This document shows, piece after piece, positions 47,248 to 56,930 of a stretch of 64,000 nt of DNA (the first letter of the stretch is position 1; the number at the start of each line of letters is the position of its first letter). The position numbers were made by a program, and so were the translations under genes. Below the pieces are notes generated by a model, which saw nothing but the letters and a program-made list of their open reading frames with translations, searched no databases and had not been told where the DNA came from. The stretch comes from Yersinia proxima. Lineage in GTDB: Bacteria > Pseudomonadota > Gammaproteobacteria > Enterobacterales > Enterobacteriaceae. The stretch is taken from the NCBI RefSeq assembly GCF_902170785.1, contig NZ_CABHYG010000017.1, positions 124,001-188,000 of the forward strand, written 5' to 3'.

Positions 47248-47946
47248 TTAGAAGCTGTACTGCACACCTACACGGTAACGAGTTTGACGCTCATCAGTGG
47301 TTTTGCTGCCAGCAACGTTGCCGATGGCAACATATGGCTTCCAGTTTTTATCCCATTTGTAAGCGACTTTCAGGTCATGACTCCACTCTTCTTTCTCTTT
47401 ATTGGCCAGAATTTCGTCTTCGGATTTCTTGTAGTTCAATTCATATTCTGCTGAATAGTTTTTCAAGAAGTTGTAGGCAAACAGCATGGTGAACTCGTGG
47501 CCTTTCTCTGTTGCTTTAGTCTGAGCAGGCTGGTTACGTTTGTAATATGGGCGATAACGCAGTGATGTTGAGAAGTCATCAGTAAAGGACACTTTACCGC
47601 GCAGGTAAGGGCGGTAGTTATTAGAATCAGAAGAAGACTCTAATGAGAAACCAGGCTCCAGTTGGAATGTTTTATTAAACTGATAAACATAGCTGGCAAC
47701 CACTTCGGTGCCATTACTCACTTGTTCATTAAATGGTTTATTCGGTGTGGTATCGGAGCTGTGCTGGCCCCATTTGCCTTCCAAAGACAGACCAAAACCA
47801 TTAGCAAAACGGTTGGAAATCAGTAAACGATCTTTATGATCAGATTTACTTGTATCTTTCATTTCATGCCGGTAGTCAATTGTTGTTGCAACAGAACTAA
47901 AGCTGATTACGGATGCCACTGCCAGAGTCAGTAATTTAAATTTCAT
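47248..47946 (-). CDS. kdgM: Oligogalacturonate-specific porin KdgM
   Basis: A 232-aa outer-membrane beta barrel. Signal peptide to about residue 20 (SSVAT), then alternating strands with aromatic girdles (for example YRHEMKDTSKSDHKDRLLISNRF...GLSLEGKWGQ), no cysteines, and a final QYSF. It belongs to the KdgM family of 12-stranded, Arg-lined channels for oligogalacturonides. It has its own KdgR box upstream, so it is a separate unit from pelW-togMNAB. Confidence 0.93.
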   Translation of the reverse strand: MKFKLLTLAVASVISFSSVATTIDYRHEMKDTSKSDHKDRLLISNRFANGFGLSLEGKWGQHSSDTTPNKPFNEQVSNGTEVVASYVYQFNKTFQLEPGFSLESSSDSNNYRPYLRGKVSFTDDFSTSLRYRPYYKRNQPAQTKATEKGHEFTMLFAYNFLKNYSAEYELNYKKSEDEILANKEKEEWSHDLKVAYKWDKNWKPYVAIGNVAGSKTTDERQTRYRVGVQYSF

Positions 47947-48040
47947 TTTTATATAATCCCAGGGTTATGGTTATTTAAATCAAAAGTCATTAACAATTCT
48001 ATAAAAAATCAACATACGACTGGAAAACAATTTCACGAAC

Positions 48041-48060
48041 AAAGAAACAATGTTTCATTT
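48041..48060. promoter_or_regulatory. KdgR box upstream of kdgM
   Basis: AAAGAAACAATGTTTCATTT agrees with the KdgR operator palindrome. It lies about 95 bp upstream of the kdgM start. Confidence 0.8.
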
Positions 48061-48096
48061 ATTGTGAATGCATATTCTATTTATATTATTAAATAT

Positions 48097-48118
48097 TTAT
48101 GTGATCCAGATCTGTGTT
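48097..48118. promoter_or_regulatory. Candidate CRP site upstream of kdgM
   Basis: TGTGATCCAGATCTGTG has one perfect TGTGATC half-site and a partial second half. CRP activates kdgM and tog genes in Dickeya. Weak match; position plausible. Confidence 0.35.
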
Positions 48119-48192
48119 GATGATTATTTTTTTAAACAGATATTAAATTGTGATGTCGGTCTAATTGATTATTATTTTTATGGTTATAAAAC

Positions 48193-48225
48193 AAAAGAAC
48201 CCCGCCAAATTAATGGCAGGGTTTA
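48193..48225 (-). terminator. Terminator of the pelW-tog operon
   Basis: On the minus strand, AACCCTGCCA pairs with TGGCGGGGTT (one G-T) and is followed by CTTTTG. It lies after togB and before the kdgM promoter. Confidence 0.75.
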
Positions 48226-48256
48226 ATATAGACTTAAGGTAAATTAATTTAATTTA

Positions 48257-49549
48257 TTAACGCATAGCGCGTTTCAGAATACGATCACCTTGTTTGTTAA
48301 AGTATTCTGCAGTTTCTTGTACGGTCTTCTGGCCATAATCGATATATTGAATTGCATCACCGAACAGTGAAACAATTTGCGGGTCATCAAAGTATGGTGA
48401 AGTGGTCATTTTATGTGGCAATTCCAACGCCATATTTAAACCAGCAACAGAAGGATCTTCATCTTTAATGACACCACTGGCACGCAATTGTGTTACCGCC
48501 GTAGCACTCAATGGTACGCCACGTTCCAGACCTAATGCTTCAACCCCTTCTTTACTATTAAGTAAGAAGTTAATTAACATCGCACTTTCTTGTGGATGCT
48601 TGGTTGATTTACCAATTGACAGCATTTGCGCTGGTTTAAAGAACAAACCGGCATCTTTTGCTCCTGGTAACATTGGGTATGGGCCAAGTACCAATTTAGC
48701 TGGCTTGGTCAGGTTATCGGAATACTTGGTTATGGTGGAGTTCCACATATAAGTACCCGCCCACTCACCATTAATCCACGGCTTCATTTCATACATATTG
48801 CTCTTGCCGAATGAAGCATAGTATTTGGTGGATGGCATAACATGGCTATCTACCATGGTTTTATACATGGTAAAGAATTCAACCCACTGCTCAGGCGAAT
48901 AAGCAAATTTCTTATTAGCTTCATCAATAGTAGGAATGTTGTATTTCTGTGTCATATAAGAGCGGATTAACGCTAAAGTATCCTGATGCTCTAATACCAC
49001 TGGATAATATTGATCACCCAGTTTTTCTTTAAATACTTTACCGGCAGCCAGTAATTCATCCCATGTTTTTGGATATTCTAAGCCAGCTTTAGACCAGGTC
49101 GCATCGTTGAAATAGAAGATACGGGCTGTTACTGAAATTGGAATACCATTCAACTTGCCATTAACAGTGGTTTGTTGCAGTTCTTTAGGGTCGAATTGTG
49201 CTAAATCTAATTGCTCTTTTACATTAAACAAATTATAGAAGCCAGTGCCGTCTTTAGAGAAAATAGGCAACCAGTTCCAGTTAGTTTGCATAACGTCAGG
49301 TTCAGTACCACCGGCAATCTGAGTTGTCAGGCGAGATAAGTGACCATCCCAACCGGTGTATTCTGCTTTAACATTAATATTCGGATGCTGTTTATGGAAT
49401 TCTTCTAAGGCTTTCAACGTTACCTGGTGACGACCATTCCCGCCCCACCATGACATACGTAAATTAACTTCATCCTGTGCTGCAAAGGCTTGATGTGATA
49501 ATAGTGCCAGAGTGGATGCTATCAGCGTGTGTAGGATCGCTTTTTTCAT
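48257..49549 (-). CDS. togB: Oligogalacturonate ABC transporter, periplasmic binding protein TogB
   Basis: A 430-aa extracellular solute-binding protein. Signal peptide ending HQAFA (about residue 23), then RMSWWGGNGRHQVTLKALEEF and the sugar-binding family 1 fold. Last gene of the togMNAB set; a terminator follows. It delivers oligogalacturonides of about 2-4 units to the permeases. Confidence 0.93.
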   Translation of the reverse strand: MKKAILHTLIASTLALLSHQAFAAQDEVNLRMSWWGGNGRHQVTLKALEEFHKQHPNINVKAEYTGWDGHLSRLTTQIAGGTEPDVMQTNWNWLPIFSKDGTGFYNLFNVKEQLDLAQFDPKELQQTTVNGKLNGIPISVTARIFYFNDATWSKAGLEYPKTWDELLAAGKVFKEKLGDQYYPVVLEHQDTLALIRSYMTQKYNIPTIDEANKKFAYSPEQWVEFFTMYKTMVDSHVMPSTKYYASFGKSNMYEMKPWINGEWAGTYMWNSTITKYSDNLTKPAKLVLGPYPMLPGAKDAGLFFKPAQMLSIGKSTKHPQESAMLINFLLNSKEGVEALGLERGVPLSATAVTQLRASGVIKDEDPSVAGLNMALELPHKMTTSPYFDDPQIVSLFGDAIQYIDYGQKTVQETAEYFNKQGDRILKRAMR

Positions 49550-49564
49550 TGGGTACTGCTCCTG

Positions 49565-50692
49565 TTAAAGAGAGATATTTTTTTCTGTTTTTGCATCAAA
49601 GATATGGCATTTATCCATATCAAACTGGAAGTACACGGTGCGATGCAGACCATTTTCGATAATAGGTCGTGCTTCGTCAGACGGCAGACGACAGGTCAGC
49701 TCAAAGTCATCAACTTTGATATACATAAAGAATTCGTGACCCATGTTTTCCACACGAACCAATTCACCTTGTGAGTGATTATCAGTAAATGGATTCATAG
49801 ACATACTGACGAACTCAGGACGTACACCAAAGAACACTTTTTCCCCGGCGTGGGCAGCGACTTTGGCTTGCTGTCTTTCATTCAATACCAGGGTGTATTG
49901 ACCGACTGTCAGGCCAACTTTCCCATCTTTTTCTACCAGCGTGCTCGGTTTGATATTCATTTCCGGCGCGCCGATAAAACCGGCAACAAACATATTGGTA
50001 GGGTAGTGATAGAGATTGTCTGGGGTATCGACTTGCATAATATGACCCAGTTTCATCACACAGATTCGGTCACCCATGGTCATTGCTTCAGTCTGGTCGT
50101 GGGTAACGTAAACTGTGGTTGCTGCTTTACCGCTTTTCTTCAACTGCTTATGTAAATCGGAGATACGGATACGCATGGAGGCGCGCAGTTTGGCATCCAG
50201 GTTTGATAACGGCTCGTCGAACAAAAACACATCGGGCTTTTTAACAATGGCGCGACCAACAGCCACACGCTGTGCCTGACCACCAGACAACTGACGCGGC
50301 AAGCGGTCAAGCAGGTCTTCAAGTTCCAAAATTTTAGCTGCTTCAGCAACTTGTGTTTCAATTTGGTCTTTTGGCAATTTGCTCAACTTCAAGCCGAAAG
50401 CCAGGTTCTCTTTCACGGTCATGTGCGGATACAGCGCATAGTTCTGGAACACCATGGCAATACCACGTGATTTTGGTGCCAGATTATTGACCACTCGATC
50501 ACCAATGCGCACTTCACCATCACTGATAGTTTCCAGCCCAGCCAACATACGCAGGGTAGTGGATTTAGCACAGCCAGATGGGCCAACAATCACCATAAAT
50601 TCGCCATCATGGATCTTCAGATCAATGCCATGAACTGCGCGGAAACCGTTGGAGTAAACTTTGCCTAATTTGTTGAAAATGACTTCAGCCAT
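49565..50692 (-). CDS. togA: Oligogalacturonate ABC transporter ATPase TogA
   Basis: A 375-aa sugar-type ATPase (MalK/UgpC-like). Walker A GPSGCAKST, signature LSGGQAQRVAVGRA, Walker B PDVFLFDEPLSNLD, H-loop YVTHDQTEAMTMGDRI, and a C-terminal OB-like regulatory domain from about residue 235. It drives TogM/TogN. Confidence 0.94.
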   Translation of the reverse strand: MAEVIFNKLGKVYSNGFRAVHGIDLKIHDGEFMVIVGPSGCAKSTTLRMLAGLETISDGEVRIGDRVVNNLAPKSRGIAMVFQNYALYPHMTVKENLAFGLKLSKLPKDQIETQVAEAAKILELEDLLDRLPRQLSGGQAQRVAVGRAIVKKPDVFLFDEPLSNLDAKLRASMRIRISDLHKQLKKSGKAATTVYVTHDQTEAMTMGDRICVMKLGHIMQVDTPDNLYHYPTNMFVAGFIGAPEMNIKPSTLVEKDGKVGLTVGQYTLVLNERQQAKVAAHAGEKVFFGVRPEFVSMSMNPFTDNHSQGELVRVENMGHEFFMYIKVDDFELTCRLPSDEARPIIENGLHRTVYFQFDMDKCHIFDAKTEKNISL

Positions 50693-50705
50693 GATAAATC
50701 CTCTA

Positions 50706-51623
50706 TTAACCTTTAATTCCGCTGCTGGTTACGCCTTGCACGAAGTAGCGTTGAGCCAGGAAGAAAACAATGATGGACGGCAGAATGGAGATGCTCGCCA
50801 TTGCCAGAATTTCGTTCCAAGGTGCGCCTTCGGTCACGTCAATTGACATCTTAAGAGCCAGCGCTATCGGGTACTTATCTACGCTGTAGACGTAAATCAG
50901 TGGGCCGATAAAGTCGTTCATTGACCACATGAACTGGAACAATGCCACGGAGATAATGGCCGGCTTCAAGATTGGCACTACCACGTACCACAACACCTGG
51001 AAGGAGTTACATCCGTCGATTTGTGCTGCTTCTTCCATATCGCGAGGAACACCGCGCAGGAACTGAATAAGCATGAAGACGAAGAATCCTTGTGTAGCGA
51101 ACGCCAATGGCAGATACAGCGGCATGTAGCTATTCAGCATGCCCATTTCACGGAACATAATGTATTGAGGAATCAATAACACGGTACTTGGCAGCAACAT
51201 GGTGGTGATCAATGTTGCGAACCAGAATTTCTTCCATGGAATTTCAAAGCGCGCAAAGCCATACGCCACGATAGTGGAAGAAATAATGGTCAGGATGACT
51301 TTCGGGATAACAAACTTAAAGGTGTTAAGCATGTAGTGACCGAAATTATATTCCGTACCGGTTTTCCAACCATTAACGAAACCATCCCGTGTTGGGTGTT
51401 CTGGCCATAATCCTAATGTGGTGAAAATTTCATTATTAGGTTTAAAGGCCGCTGAGAACATCCACAACAGTGGGTAGAGCATCATCAGTCCGACAATAAT
51501 CAAAATAACGTAGCGGAAAATGGCACTGACTTTTGCTTTACGTAATGTGCGGCTAATTTCCGCATCAGCAATATCCTGCGCCAGATCTAATTTCTTCTGG
51601 TGGGAGTTTTGTACGTCAGTCAT
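50706..51623 (-). CDS. togN: Oligogalacturonate ABC transporter permease TogN
   Basis: A 305-aa MalG-type permease with six hydrophobic helices and the EAA loop MEEAAQIDGCNSFQVLWYVVVPILKPA. I start at ATG 51623, giving MTDVQNSHQKK, which follows AAAGGAGGAAAAA and overlaps the togM stop by 8 bp. Works with TogM. Confidence 0.93.
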   Translation of the reverse strand: MTDVQNSHQKKLDLAQDIADAEISRTLRKAKVSAIFRYVILIIVGLMMLYPLLWMFSAAFKPNNEIFTTLGLWPEHPTRDGFVNGWKTGTEYNFGHYMLNTFKFVIPKVILTIISSTIVAYGFARFEIPWKKFWFATLITTMLLPSTVLLIPQYIMFREMGMLNSYMPLYLPLAFATQGFFVFMLIQFLRGVPRDMEEAAQIDGCNSFQVLWYVVVPILKPAIISVALFQFMWSMNDFIGPLIYVYSVDKYPIALALKMSIDVTEGAPWNEILAMASISILPSIIVFFLAQRYFVQGVTSSGIKG

Positions 51624-52506
51624 TTTTTCCTCCTTTATCGGCGGAGTAGAAGACCCAATATTTAGATGATTTAAATGCAATTGAGGCAAAGAGAGCGACT
51701 ACCAGGAATAATATCCAGGCCAGTGCTGCACCATATCCCATATCAAAGTATTTAAACGCGGTGTCATATATATAGAGCGAGAATAAGTAGGTGTAATGGG
51801 TTGGCCCACCACCGGTTATGACATAAGGCGCGGTAAATTCCTGGAATGCCTGTGTGGTTTGCATAATAAAGTTGAAGAAAATAACCGGCGTAATTAACGG
51901 CACGGTAACTTTCATAAACATTTGCCATTTAGAGGCACCATCTATCATGGCTGCTTCATATTGTGACTGCGGTACGTTCTGCAATGCGGCCAGGAAGATA
52001 ACCATGGCGGAACCGAATTGCCAAACACGTAATAAGGTCACTGATGTCAGCGCCAGTGCTGGCTCTCCCAGCCAGTTGACCGGGTCAAACCCGAGCACAC
52101 CGATAAAGCCATTAAGTAGACCATCAATGGCAAATAGTGCGCGCCATAACACCGCAATAGCTACGCTGCTGCCGAGAATTGATGGAATATAGAATGCGGT
52201 ACGGAAGAAGCCAATACCACGTAATTTAAAGTTCAGTACAAAAGCGATCCCCAGAGCAAATGCTAATTTTAATGGAATAGTCAGAAACACATAAGCGAAA
52301 GTGACGCCCATGGATTTCCAGAATAAATCATCTTCCAGGAACATATGACGATAATTCTCGATCCCGTTATAAACGGGAGGGTTCATTAAGTCATACTCAG
52401 TAAAACTGAGAAAGAAAGATGATACAAAGGGGAAAGCCGTGAATATTATCAACCCTATTATATAAGGTGATATATAGGCTAACCCCAGCATTCTGTTTTC
52501 ATTCAT
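51616..52506 (-). CDS. togM: Oligogalacturonate ABC transporter permease TogM
   Basis: A 296-aa MalF-type permease. Six hydrophobic helices; EAA loop YEAAMIDGASKWQMFMKVTVPLITPV. It is 40 bp after pelW and translationally coupled to togN by overlap. Confidence 0.93.
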   Translation of the reverse strand: MNENRMLGLAYISPYIIGLIIFTAFPFVSSFFLSFTEYDLMNPPVYNGIENYRHMFLEDDLFWKSMGVTFAYVFLTIPLKLAFALGIAFVLNFKLRGIGFFRTAFYIPSILGSSVAIAVLWRALFAIDGLLNGFIGVLGFDPVNWLGEPALALTSVTLLRVWQFGSAMVIFLAALQNVPQSQYEAAMIDGASKWQMFMKVTVPLITPVIFFNFIMQTTQAFQEFTAPYVITGGGPTHYTYLFSLYIYDTAFKYFDMGYGAALAWILFLVVALFASIAFKSSKYWVFYSADKGGKND

Positions 52507-52546
52507 AATGCTTACCTATTTTTAATAACATGAAAGATAAATAAAA

Positions 52547-54214
52547 CTACTGATTCAAAAGCGTCGGATAAATAAAATCGATGTCATACAGGGTGCGGCT
52601 CTCTCCGTTCACCCGATAATCTCCATGGATGTAACCACCATTGGTAATAAATTGAGGTATTGCTGCCAACTTATTCTGTTTCGCGGCAATCAAGGTTAAT
52701 AAAGCTAATGCAATCGGATTGTCGATACGGAAATAACGGTGTTCCGCTGATTCGACAAACAGGCCGCGATGGTAATGTTGTTGAAATAAGTCATTCCCTA
52801 TTTGCCAGGCCAAGGTAAATAATTGGCTACATTGGCAGTGCTCAGCCAGTTCAACTAAAGCCAGTAGCAGATAAGGGGAGGCAGCTGGTTTTTTGCCGTC
52901 CATCAGTGTTGCACGACGTTGTTGTTTGTTTAATTCAGCTAACTGCCAGCGGTGCAGTAAGACCGCAATCAAATCCAGTAGCTCGTCATCTTCACTGGCT
53001 CGCCAGGCTCGAACCAGTGGTAGCAGATAATCTACTTCTAATGGGAATGGCGAGATAACCTTACCCTTAGCGCCATAATAGCCATCACGCTGTAAGACAT
53101 AGCCGCTCATATCCTGTCCATCGTTCCATAACGGGCGCAATGTATTACTCTCGACGTCATAGGCGAAACGATAGTAATTTTTTAACCCGTCAATCACCCA
53201 TTGCAGAACTTCTGCATCCGGCTGTTGGCGCAAGATATCCAGCATTGCTAATGGGTTATCAATCAGTAATGGCCGCATATCACGGAACAAAACATTGGCT
53301 TCACGGGCAATTTCACCAAACTCTGGGCCGAACTGGCGCTTGGCACGGTCGCCATACCAGGATTGGGTTTGGTTATCATCTTCCGGTATCGGCCGGCGCT
53401 GTTGTGGCGAACTGAATTGATAAACCGGCAGTCCTGTTTCAGGATTGCGGGCCAAGACGTATTGACGGTATAAATGTTTGCCCCAGGCAGCCGCTGCGAT
53501 GTCGCCGGTATACTCAGCATATTTATATGCAGCGTAAATGAGATCAGTACCTGCGTTAACAAAGGTCAGGCCTTTAGTTTCGGGTAGCTGTGGCCAGACT
53601 TGCGGATTCACCACGTCATGACGTGCATGGGTGAAAACATGTGGGTCACGTTGCTTGTCATAACTACCATGGCGACCCAGGTCCAGTGTTTGCCAGTCTT
53701 CGACGTGGGCATGCCAAAATCCTTGCAGGAAATTAAGTGTTTTTTCCCGATCGACATTGAGCAGCAAGTCGTAATAGGGCAGATGATGTTTCAGCTCATG
53801 CACTTGTGCTTTCGACTCTGGGCCTTCAGTTTTTAACGTGTCCAGATTCAAGAAGCGGTGACCACCCCAATAAAACAGCCCGCTTTGCTCATGAACACCG
53901 TGTTGCATGAAATAGCTGCTTTGTACCCGCGCTTGTTGATGATATTGCGGGTCTTGCGTCACCAGACTGAGCGCATCTAGTGTCCGTAGCCAGTTTTGTT
54001 GACTGGCAAAGTTAGATATCGGAACATTACGGCCATCCGGGAATTGCCAGACCACAGGTTGGTGAGTCAGGACATCAAAACCATCGGCCATCAGCGGGGT
54101 TGGATTCTGATTGCTATGGCTTACAGACTGGACTAAATCAACATAGCTTCGGATAGCACTGAGCCAGTTAATCATCACTGCGTCGCTGCCTTTAATGTTG
54201 CCGACAAAATCCAT
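52547..54214 (-). CDS. pelW: Cytoplasmic exo-polygalacturonate lyase PelW (PL2)
   Basis: A 555-aa lyase of polysaccharide lyase family 2. It lacks a signal peptide, so it acts inside the cell on short oligogalacturonides brought in by Tog, releasing unsaturated digalacturonate. Recognisable parts are GVHEQSGLFYWGGHRFLNLDTLK, HELKHHLPYYDLLL, HVEDWQTLDLGRHGSYDK and the late NPIALALLTLIAAKQNK. ATG 54214 or 54175 could be the start; I keep the former. First gene of the operon, with a KdgR box 56 bp upstream. Confidence 0.92.
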   Translation of the reverse strand: MDFVGNIKGSDAVMINWLSAIRSYVDLVQSVSHSNQNPTPLMADGFDVLTHQPVVWQFPDGRNVPISNFASQQNWLRTLDALSLVTQDPQYHQQARVQSSYFMQHGVHEQSGLFYWGGHRFLNLDTLKTEGPESKAQVHELKHHLPYYDLLLNVDREKTLNFLQGFWHAHVEDWQTLDLGRHGSYDKQRDPHVFTHARHDVVNPQVWPQLPETKGLTFVNAGTDLIYAAYKYAEYTGDIAAAAWGKHLYRQYVLARNPETGLPVYQFSSPQQRRPIPEDDNQTQSWYGDRAKRQFGPEFGEIAREANVLFRDMRPLLIDNPLAMLDILRQQPDAEVLQWVIDGLKNYYRFAYDVESNTLRPLWNDGQDMSGYVLQRDGYYGAKGKVISPFPLEVDYLLPLVRAWRASEDDELLDLIAVLLHRWQLAELNKQQRRATLMDGKKPAASPYLLLALVELAEHCQCSQLFTLAWQIGNDLFQQHYHRGLFVESAEHRYFRIDNPIALALLTLIAAKQNKLAAIPQFITNGGYIHGDYRVNGESRTLYDIDFIYPTLLNQ

Positions 54215-54269
54215 TACCGTAACCCCATCATAGAAATGTTAGGTCGGAACCGGTTTACAGTTCCTTATA

Positions 54270-54289
54270 AATAGAAACATCGTTTCAAT
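54270..54289. promoter_or_regulatory. KdgR box upstream of pelW-togMNAB
   Basis: AATAGAAACATCGTTTCAAT is a nearly perfect palindromic KdgR operator, between kduD and pelW. Confidence 0.82.
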
Positions 54290-54435
54290 CTATTATATTT
54301 GTATTTACTGGCGAGTCATTGGGCGAATGACAAAAGTGTGATCGGAGTCGGAACGTTGTTTTGAATTTTTTATTTTTGCAGTTTTGGCAAGATTTTTGGT
54401 AAAGATCTGTTTGTTAACCATTTGATAAATAAGTA

Positions 54436-54464
54436 ATAAAAAAGGCACAACTGATGTTGTGCCT
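54436..54464 (-). terminator. Terminator of kduI-kduD
   Basis: On the minus strand AGGCACAAC and GTTGTGCCT form a perfect 9-bp stem with a 4-nt loop and a T-run. It lies about 80 bp downstream of kduD. The remainder of 54215-54541 holds only the pelW control region. Confidence 0.9.
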
Positions 54465-54541
54465 CAATAGAGTTTTGAGCTGGAATATGGCGAATAACCG
54501 CAGGAAATAATCCTTAACTCAAATTAGTGATATTTATTGGT

Positions 54542-55303
54542 TTAGCGAGCCAACCAACCGCCATCAACAGCGATAGTGTAACCACTGATATAGTCAGATG
54601 CTTTGGAAGCCAGGAAGACAACAGGGCCTTTCAGGTCATCAGGCAAGCCCCAACGGCCAGCCGGGATGCGATCAAGAATCTCTTTGCTACGCTCTTCATC
54701 TTTACGCAGTTGTTGAGTGTTGTTGGTTGCCATGTAACCTGGTGCTACTGCGTTCACATTGATGCCGTGTTTAGCCCATTCGTTTGCTAACAGACGGGTA
54801 ACACCCATCACTGCACTTTTCGAGGCTGTATAAGAAGGAACACGGATACCGCCTTGGTAAGACAGCATTGAAGCCACGTTGATGATTTTGCCGCCAGTAC
54901 CTTGCTTGATAAATTGCTTAGCAACCGCTTGAGACATGAAGAACACAGTTTTGATGTTTACGTTCATCACATCATCCCAGTCCTTTTCGCTGAAGTTGAT
55001 CGCATCTTCGCGGCGGATAATGCCAGCGTTATTGACCAGGATATCGATTTGACCAAATTCAGCGATGGCGCGTTCTAACAGGGCAGGGATACCATCAATT
55101 TTGCTCAAATCAGCCGTCAGGCTTAAGAAGCGGCGACCTAAGGCCGTCACTTTTTCGATAGTCTCTTTTGGCTCAACAATATTCACACCAACGATATCGC
55201 AACCCGCTTCGGCTAAACCAATCGCCATGCCTTGGCCCAAACCTGTATCACAGCCGGTAACCAGAGCAATTTTACCCTTTAACTCAAAGGAATCTAAGAT
55301 CAT
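54542..55303 (-). CDS. kduD: 2-dehydro-3-deoxy-D-gluconate 5-dehydrogenase
   Basis: A 253-aa short-chain dehydrogenase. NAD-binding TGCDTGLGQG, NNAGIIRR, active-site Ser in INVASM and YTASK. It reduces 2,5-diketo-3-deoxygluconate to 2-keto-3-deoxygluconate, the inducer that releases KdgR. I start at ATG 55303 (MILDSFELKG), as in E. coli. 111 bp after kduI; probably co-transcribed. Confidence 0.95.
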   Translation of the reverse strand: MILDSFELKGKIALVTGCDTGLGQGMAIGLAEAGCDIVGVNIVEPKETIEKVTALGRRFLSLTADLSKIDGIPALLERAIAEFGQIDILVNNAGIIRREDAINFSEKDWDDVMNVNIKTVFFMSQAVAKQFIKQGTGGKIINVASMLSYQGGIRVPSYTASKSAVMGVTRLLANEWAKHGINVNAVAPGYMATNNTQQLRKDEERSKEILDRIPAGRWGLPDDLKGPVVFLASKASDYISGYTIAVDGGWLAR

Positions 55304-55414
55304 AGCTAACATCTCTCTCAAGGCGGCCAAAGAGTACCGCGATTATAATATTAGGGAGAAAACCGCCCAAAGGACGGCTTTGGTAGGGTGATGCTTAATG
55401 CCGTTGGCAAACAT

Positions 55415-56251
55415 CTAACGCAGTTCGCTAACGGCAATGTGGTCCATATCACCGAAGACCTGGTTTTCACCGACCATGCCCCAGATGAAGGTGTAACGTT
55501 TAGTGCCTACACCTGAATGGATAGACCAACTTGGTGAAATAACGGCCTGCTCGTTATGAACCAGCAAATGGCGAGTTTCCTGCGCCTGGCCCATCATGTG
55601 GAAGACTGCTGTTTCTTCGTCCATATCAAAGTAGAAATACACTTCCATGCGTCGGTCATGGGTATGGCAGGGCATCGTGTTCCAGAGATTGCCGGGTGCC
55701 AGCTTGGTCAAACCCATGGTCAGTTGGCAGGTTGGCAACACATCGGGCACGATGTATTTATTGATAGTGCGACGATTACTGGTCGCGTCATCACCCAAAG
55801 TTTGCGGTGCGGCCTCTGCCAGTGTGATCTTCTTATTGGGATAAGTGGTATGCGCCGGCGCGCTGTTGTAATAGAACTTAGCCGGTTTGCTGCTCTCAAG
55901 GCTATTAAAGGTGACTTCTTTCGCACCTTTACCGACATACAGTGCTTCTTCATTACCGATTTCGTAAACCTGCCCATCAACAGAGATAAGGCCCGGCCCG
56001 CCAATATTGATAACGCCTAGTTCACGGCGCTCCAGAAAATAACTCACACCTAACTGCTTGCCTACTTCATCACCAATGCTGACCGTTTTCTCGACCGGCA
56101 AAATACCGCCCACAATGATTCTGTCGATGTGGCTATAGGTCATGGTGTATTCATCTGCGACGAAAATATTCTCAATCAGAAATTCACGACGCAGACCTGC
56201 GGTATCGAGTTGCTTTGCGTGGTCACTATGAATGCTTTGACGAACTTGCAT
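55415..56251 (-). CDS. kduI: 5-keto-4-deoxyuronate isomerase
   Basis: A 278-aa bicupin isomerase. Metal ligands are in [15 protein letters not shown] and in [15 protein letters not shown]. It converts 5-keto-4-deoxyuronate to 2,5-diketo-3-deoxygluconate, the substrate of KduD. First gene of the unit; KdgR box 81 bp upstream. Confidence 0.96.
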   Translation of the reverse strand: MQVRQSIHSDHAKQLDTAGLRREFLIENIFVADEYTMTYSHIDRIIVGGILPVEKTVSIGDEVGKQLGVSYFLERRELGVINIGGPGLISVDGQVYEIGNEEALYVGKGAKEVTFNSLESSKPAKFYYNSAPAHTTYPNKKITLAEAAPQTLGDDATSNRRTINKYIVPDVLPTCQLTMGLTKLAPGNLWNTMPCHTHDRRMEVYFYFDMDEETAVFHMMGQAQETRHLLVHNEQAVISPSWSIHSGVGTKRYTFIWGMVGENQVFGDMDHIAVSELR

Positions 56252-56331
56252 GTCGGTGCCTCTCTTTCGGTTCGGACCGGTGTTTCTTTTGATGTGGTGA
56301 TGATAGTATTTGCGGGAAGTTAATTCAATAA

Positions 56332-56351
56332 AAATGAAATGATGTTTTATT
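56332..56351. promoter_or_regulatory. KdgR box between kduI and kdgF
   Basis: AAATGAAATGATGTTTTATT fits the KdgR pattern. It lies 81 bp before kduI and 138 bp before the divergent kdgF, and may control both. Confidence 0.75.
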
Positions 56352-56488
56352 ATTTTTTGAGGGGCGTCATGATTTTTGGATTAATTATGATCAAACTGCG
56401 GATTTTGGCCGTAGAATGGGCCGAATTCAGCGTAAAACTGTGACTAGGCTACAGCAGAAACTATTTTGCATAATAATGAGGAGAAACA

Positions 56489-56821
56489 ATGAAGATGTTC
56501 TTTATTAATGATGAAACGCCTTGGGAAGAATTAGGCAATGGCATTAAACGCAAGGTCATGACCTGGAGTGATGATCTGATGATGGTTTGTGTTCACTTTG
56601 ATAAAGGTGCTATTGGTGTGGCGCACAAGCATGATATTCATGACCAGATTGCTTATGTGGCTGCAGGTAGCTTCGAAGTAGAAATCGAAGGGCAAAAACG
56701 TATTTTGAAGGCCGGTGATGCTTATCGCGCGGTTAAAAACGAGATGCATGGTGCGGTATCACTGGAAGACAACAGTATTTTGATCGACACCTTTAATCCC
56801 AAACGGGATGATTTCCTGTAA
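56489..56821 (+). CDS. kdgF: Pectin-degradation cupin KdgF
   Basis: A 110-aa single-cupin protein. Metal-site residues are in GVAHKHDIHDQIAYV and in KNEMHGAVSLEDN. It speeds opening of 4,5-unsaturated galacturonate into the linear 5-keto-4-deoxyuronate, feeding KduI. AATGAGGAGAAAC is the ribosome binding site. Divergent from kduI. Confidence 0.95.
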   Translation: MKMFFINDETPWEELGNGIKRKVMTWSDDLMMVCVHFDKGAIGVAHKHDIHDQIAYVAAGSFEVEIEGQKRILKAGDAYRAVKNEMHGAVSLEDNSILIDTFNPKRDDFL

Positions 56822-56829
56822 AACATATT

Positions 56830-56862
56830 CAGGCGGCTGGGTATTCACTTCAGCCGCCTTGA
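56830..56862 (+). terminator. Terminator of kdgF
   Basis: AGGCGGCTG and CAGCCGCCT pair perfectly over 9 bp; the T-run is short (TTGATT). It lies between the convergent kdgF and hxpB. Confidence 0.75.
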
Positions 56863-56930
56863 TTAACGCCACATTCATTAGCCCCTGATAACATCATCGT
56901 CATCTAAAGTAGCCGTGGCGAAATCGCTCA

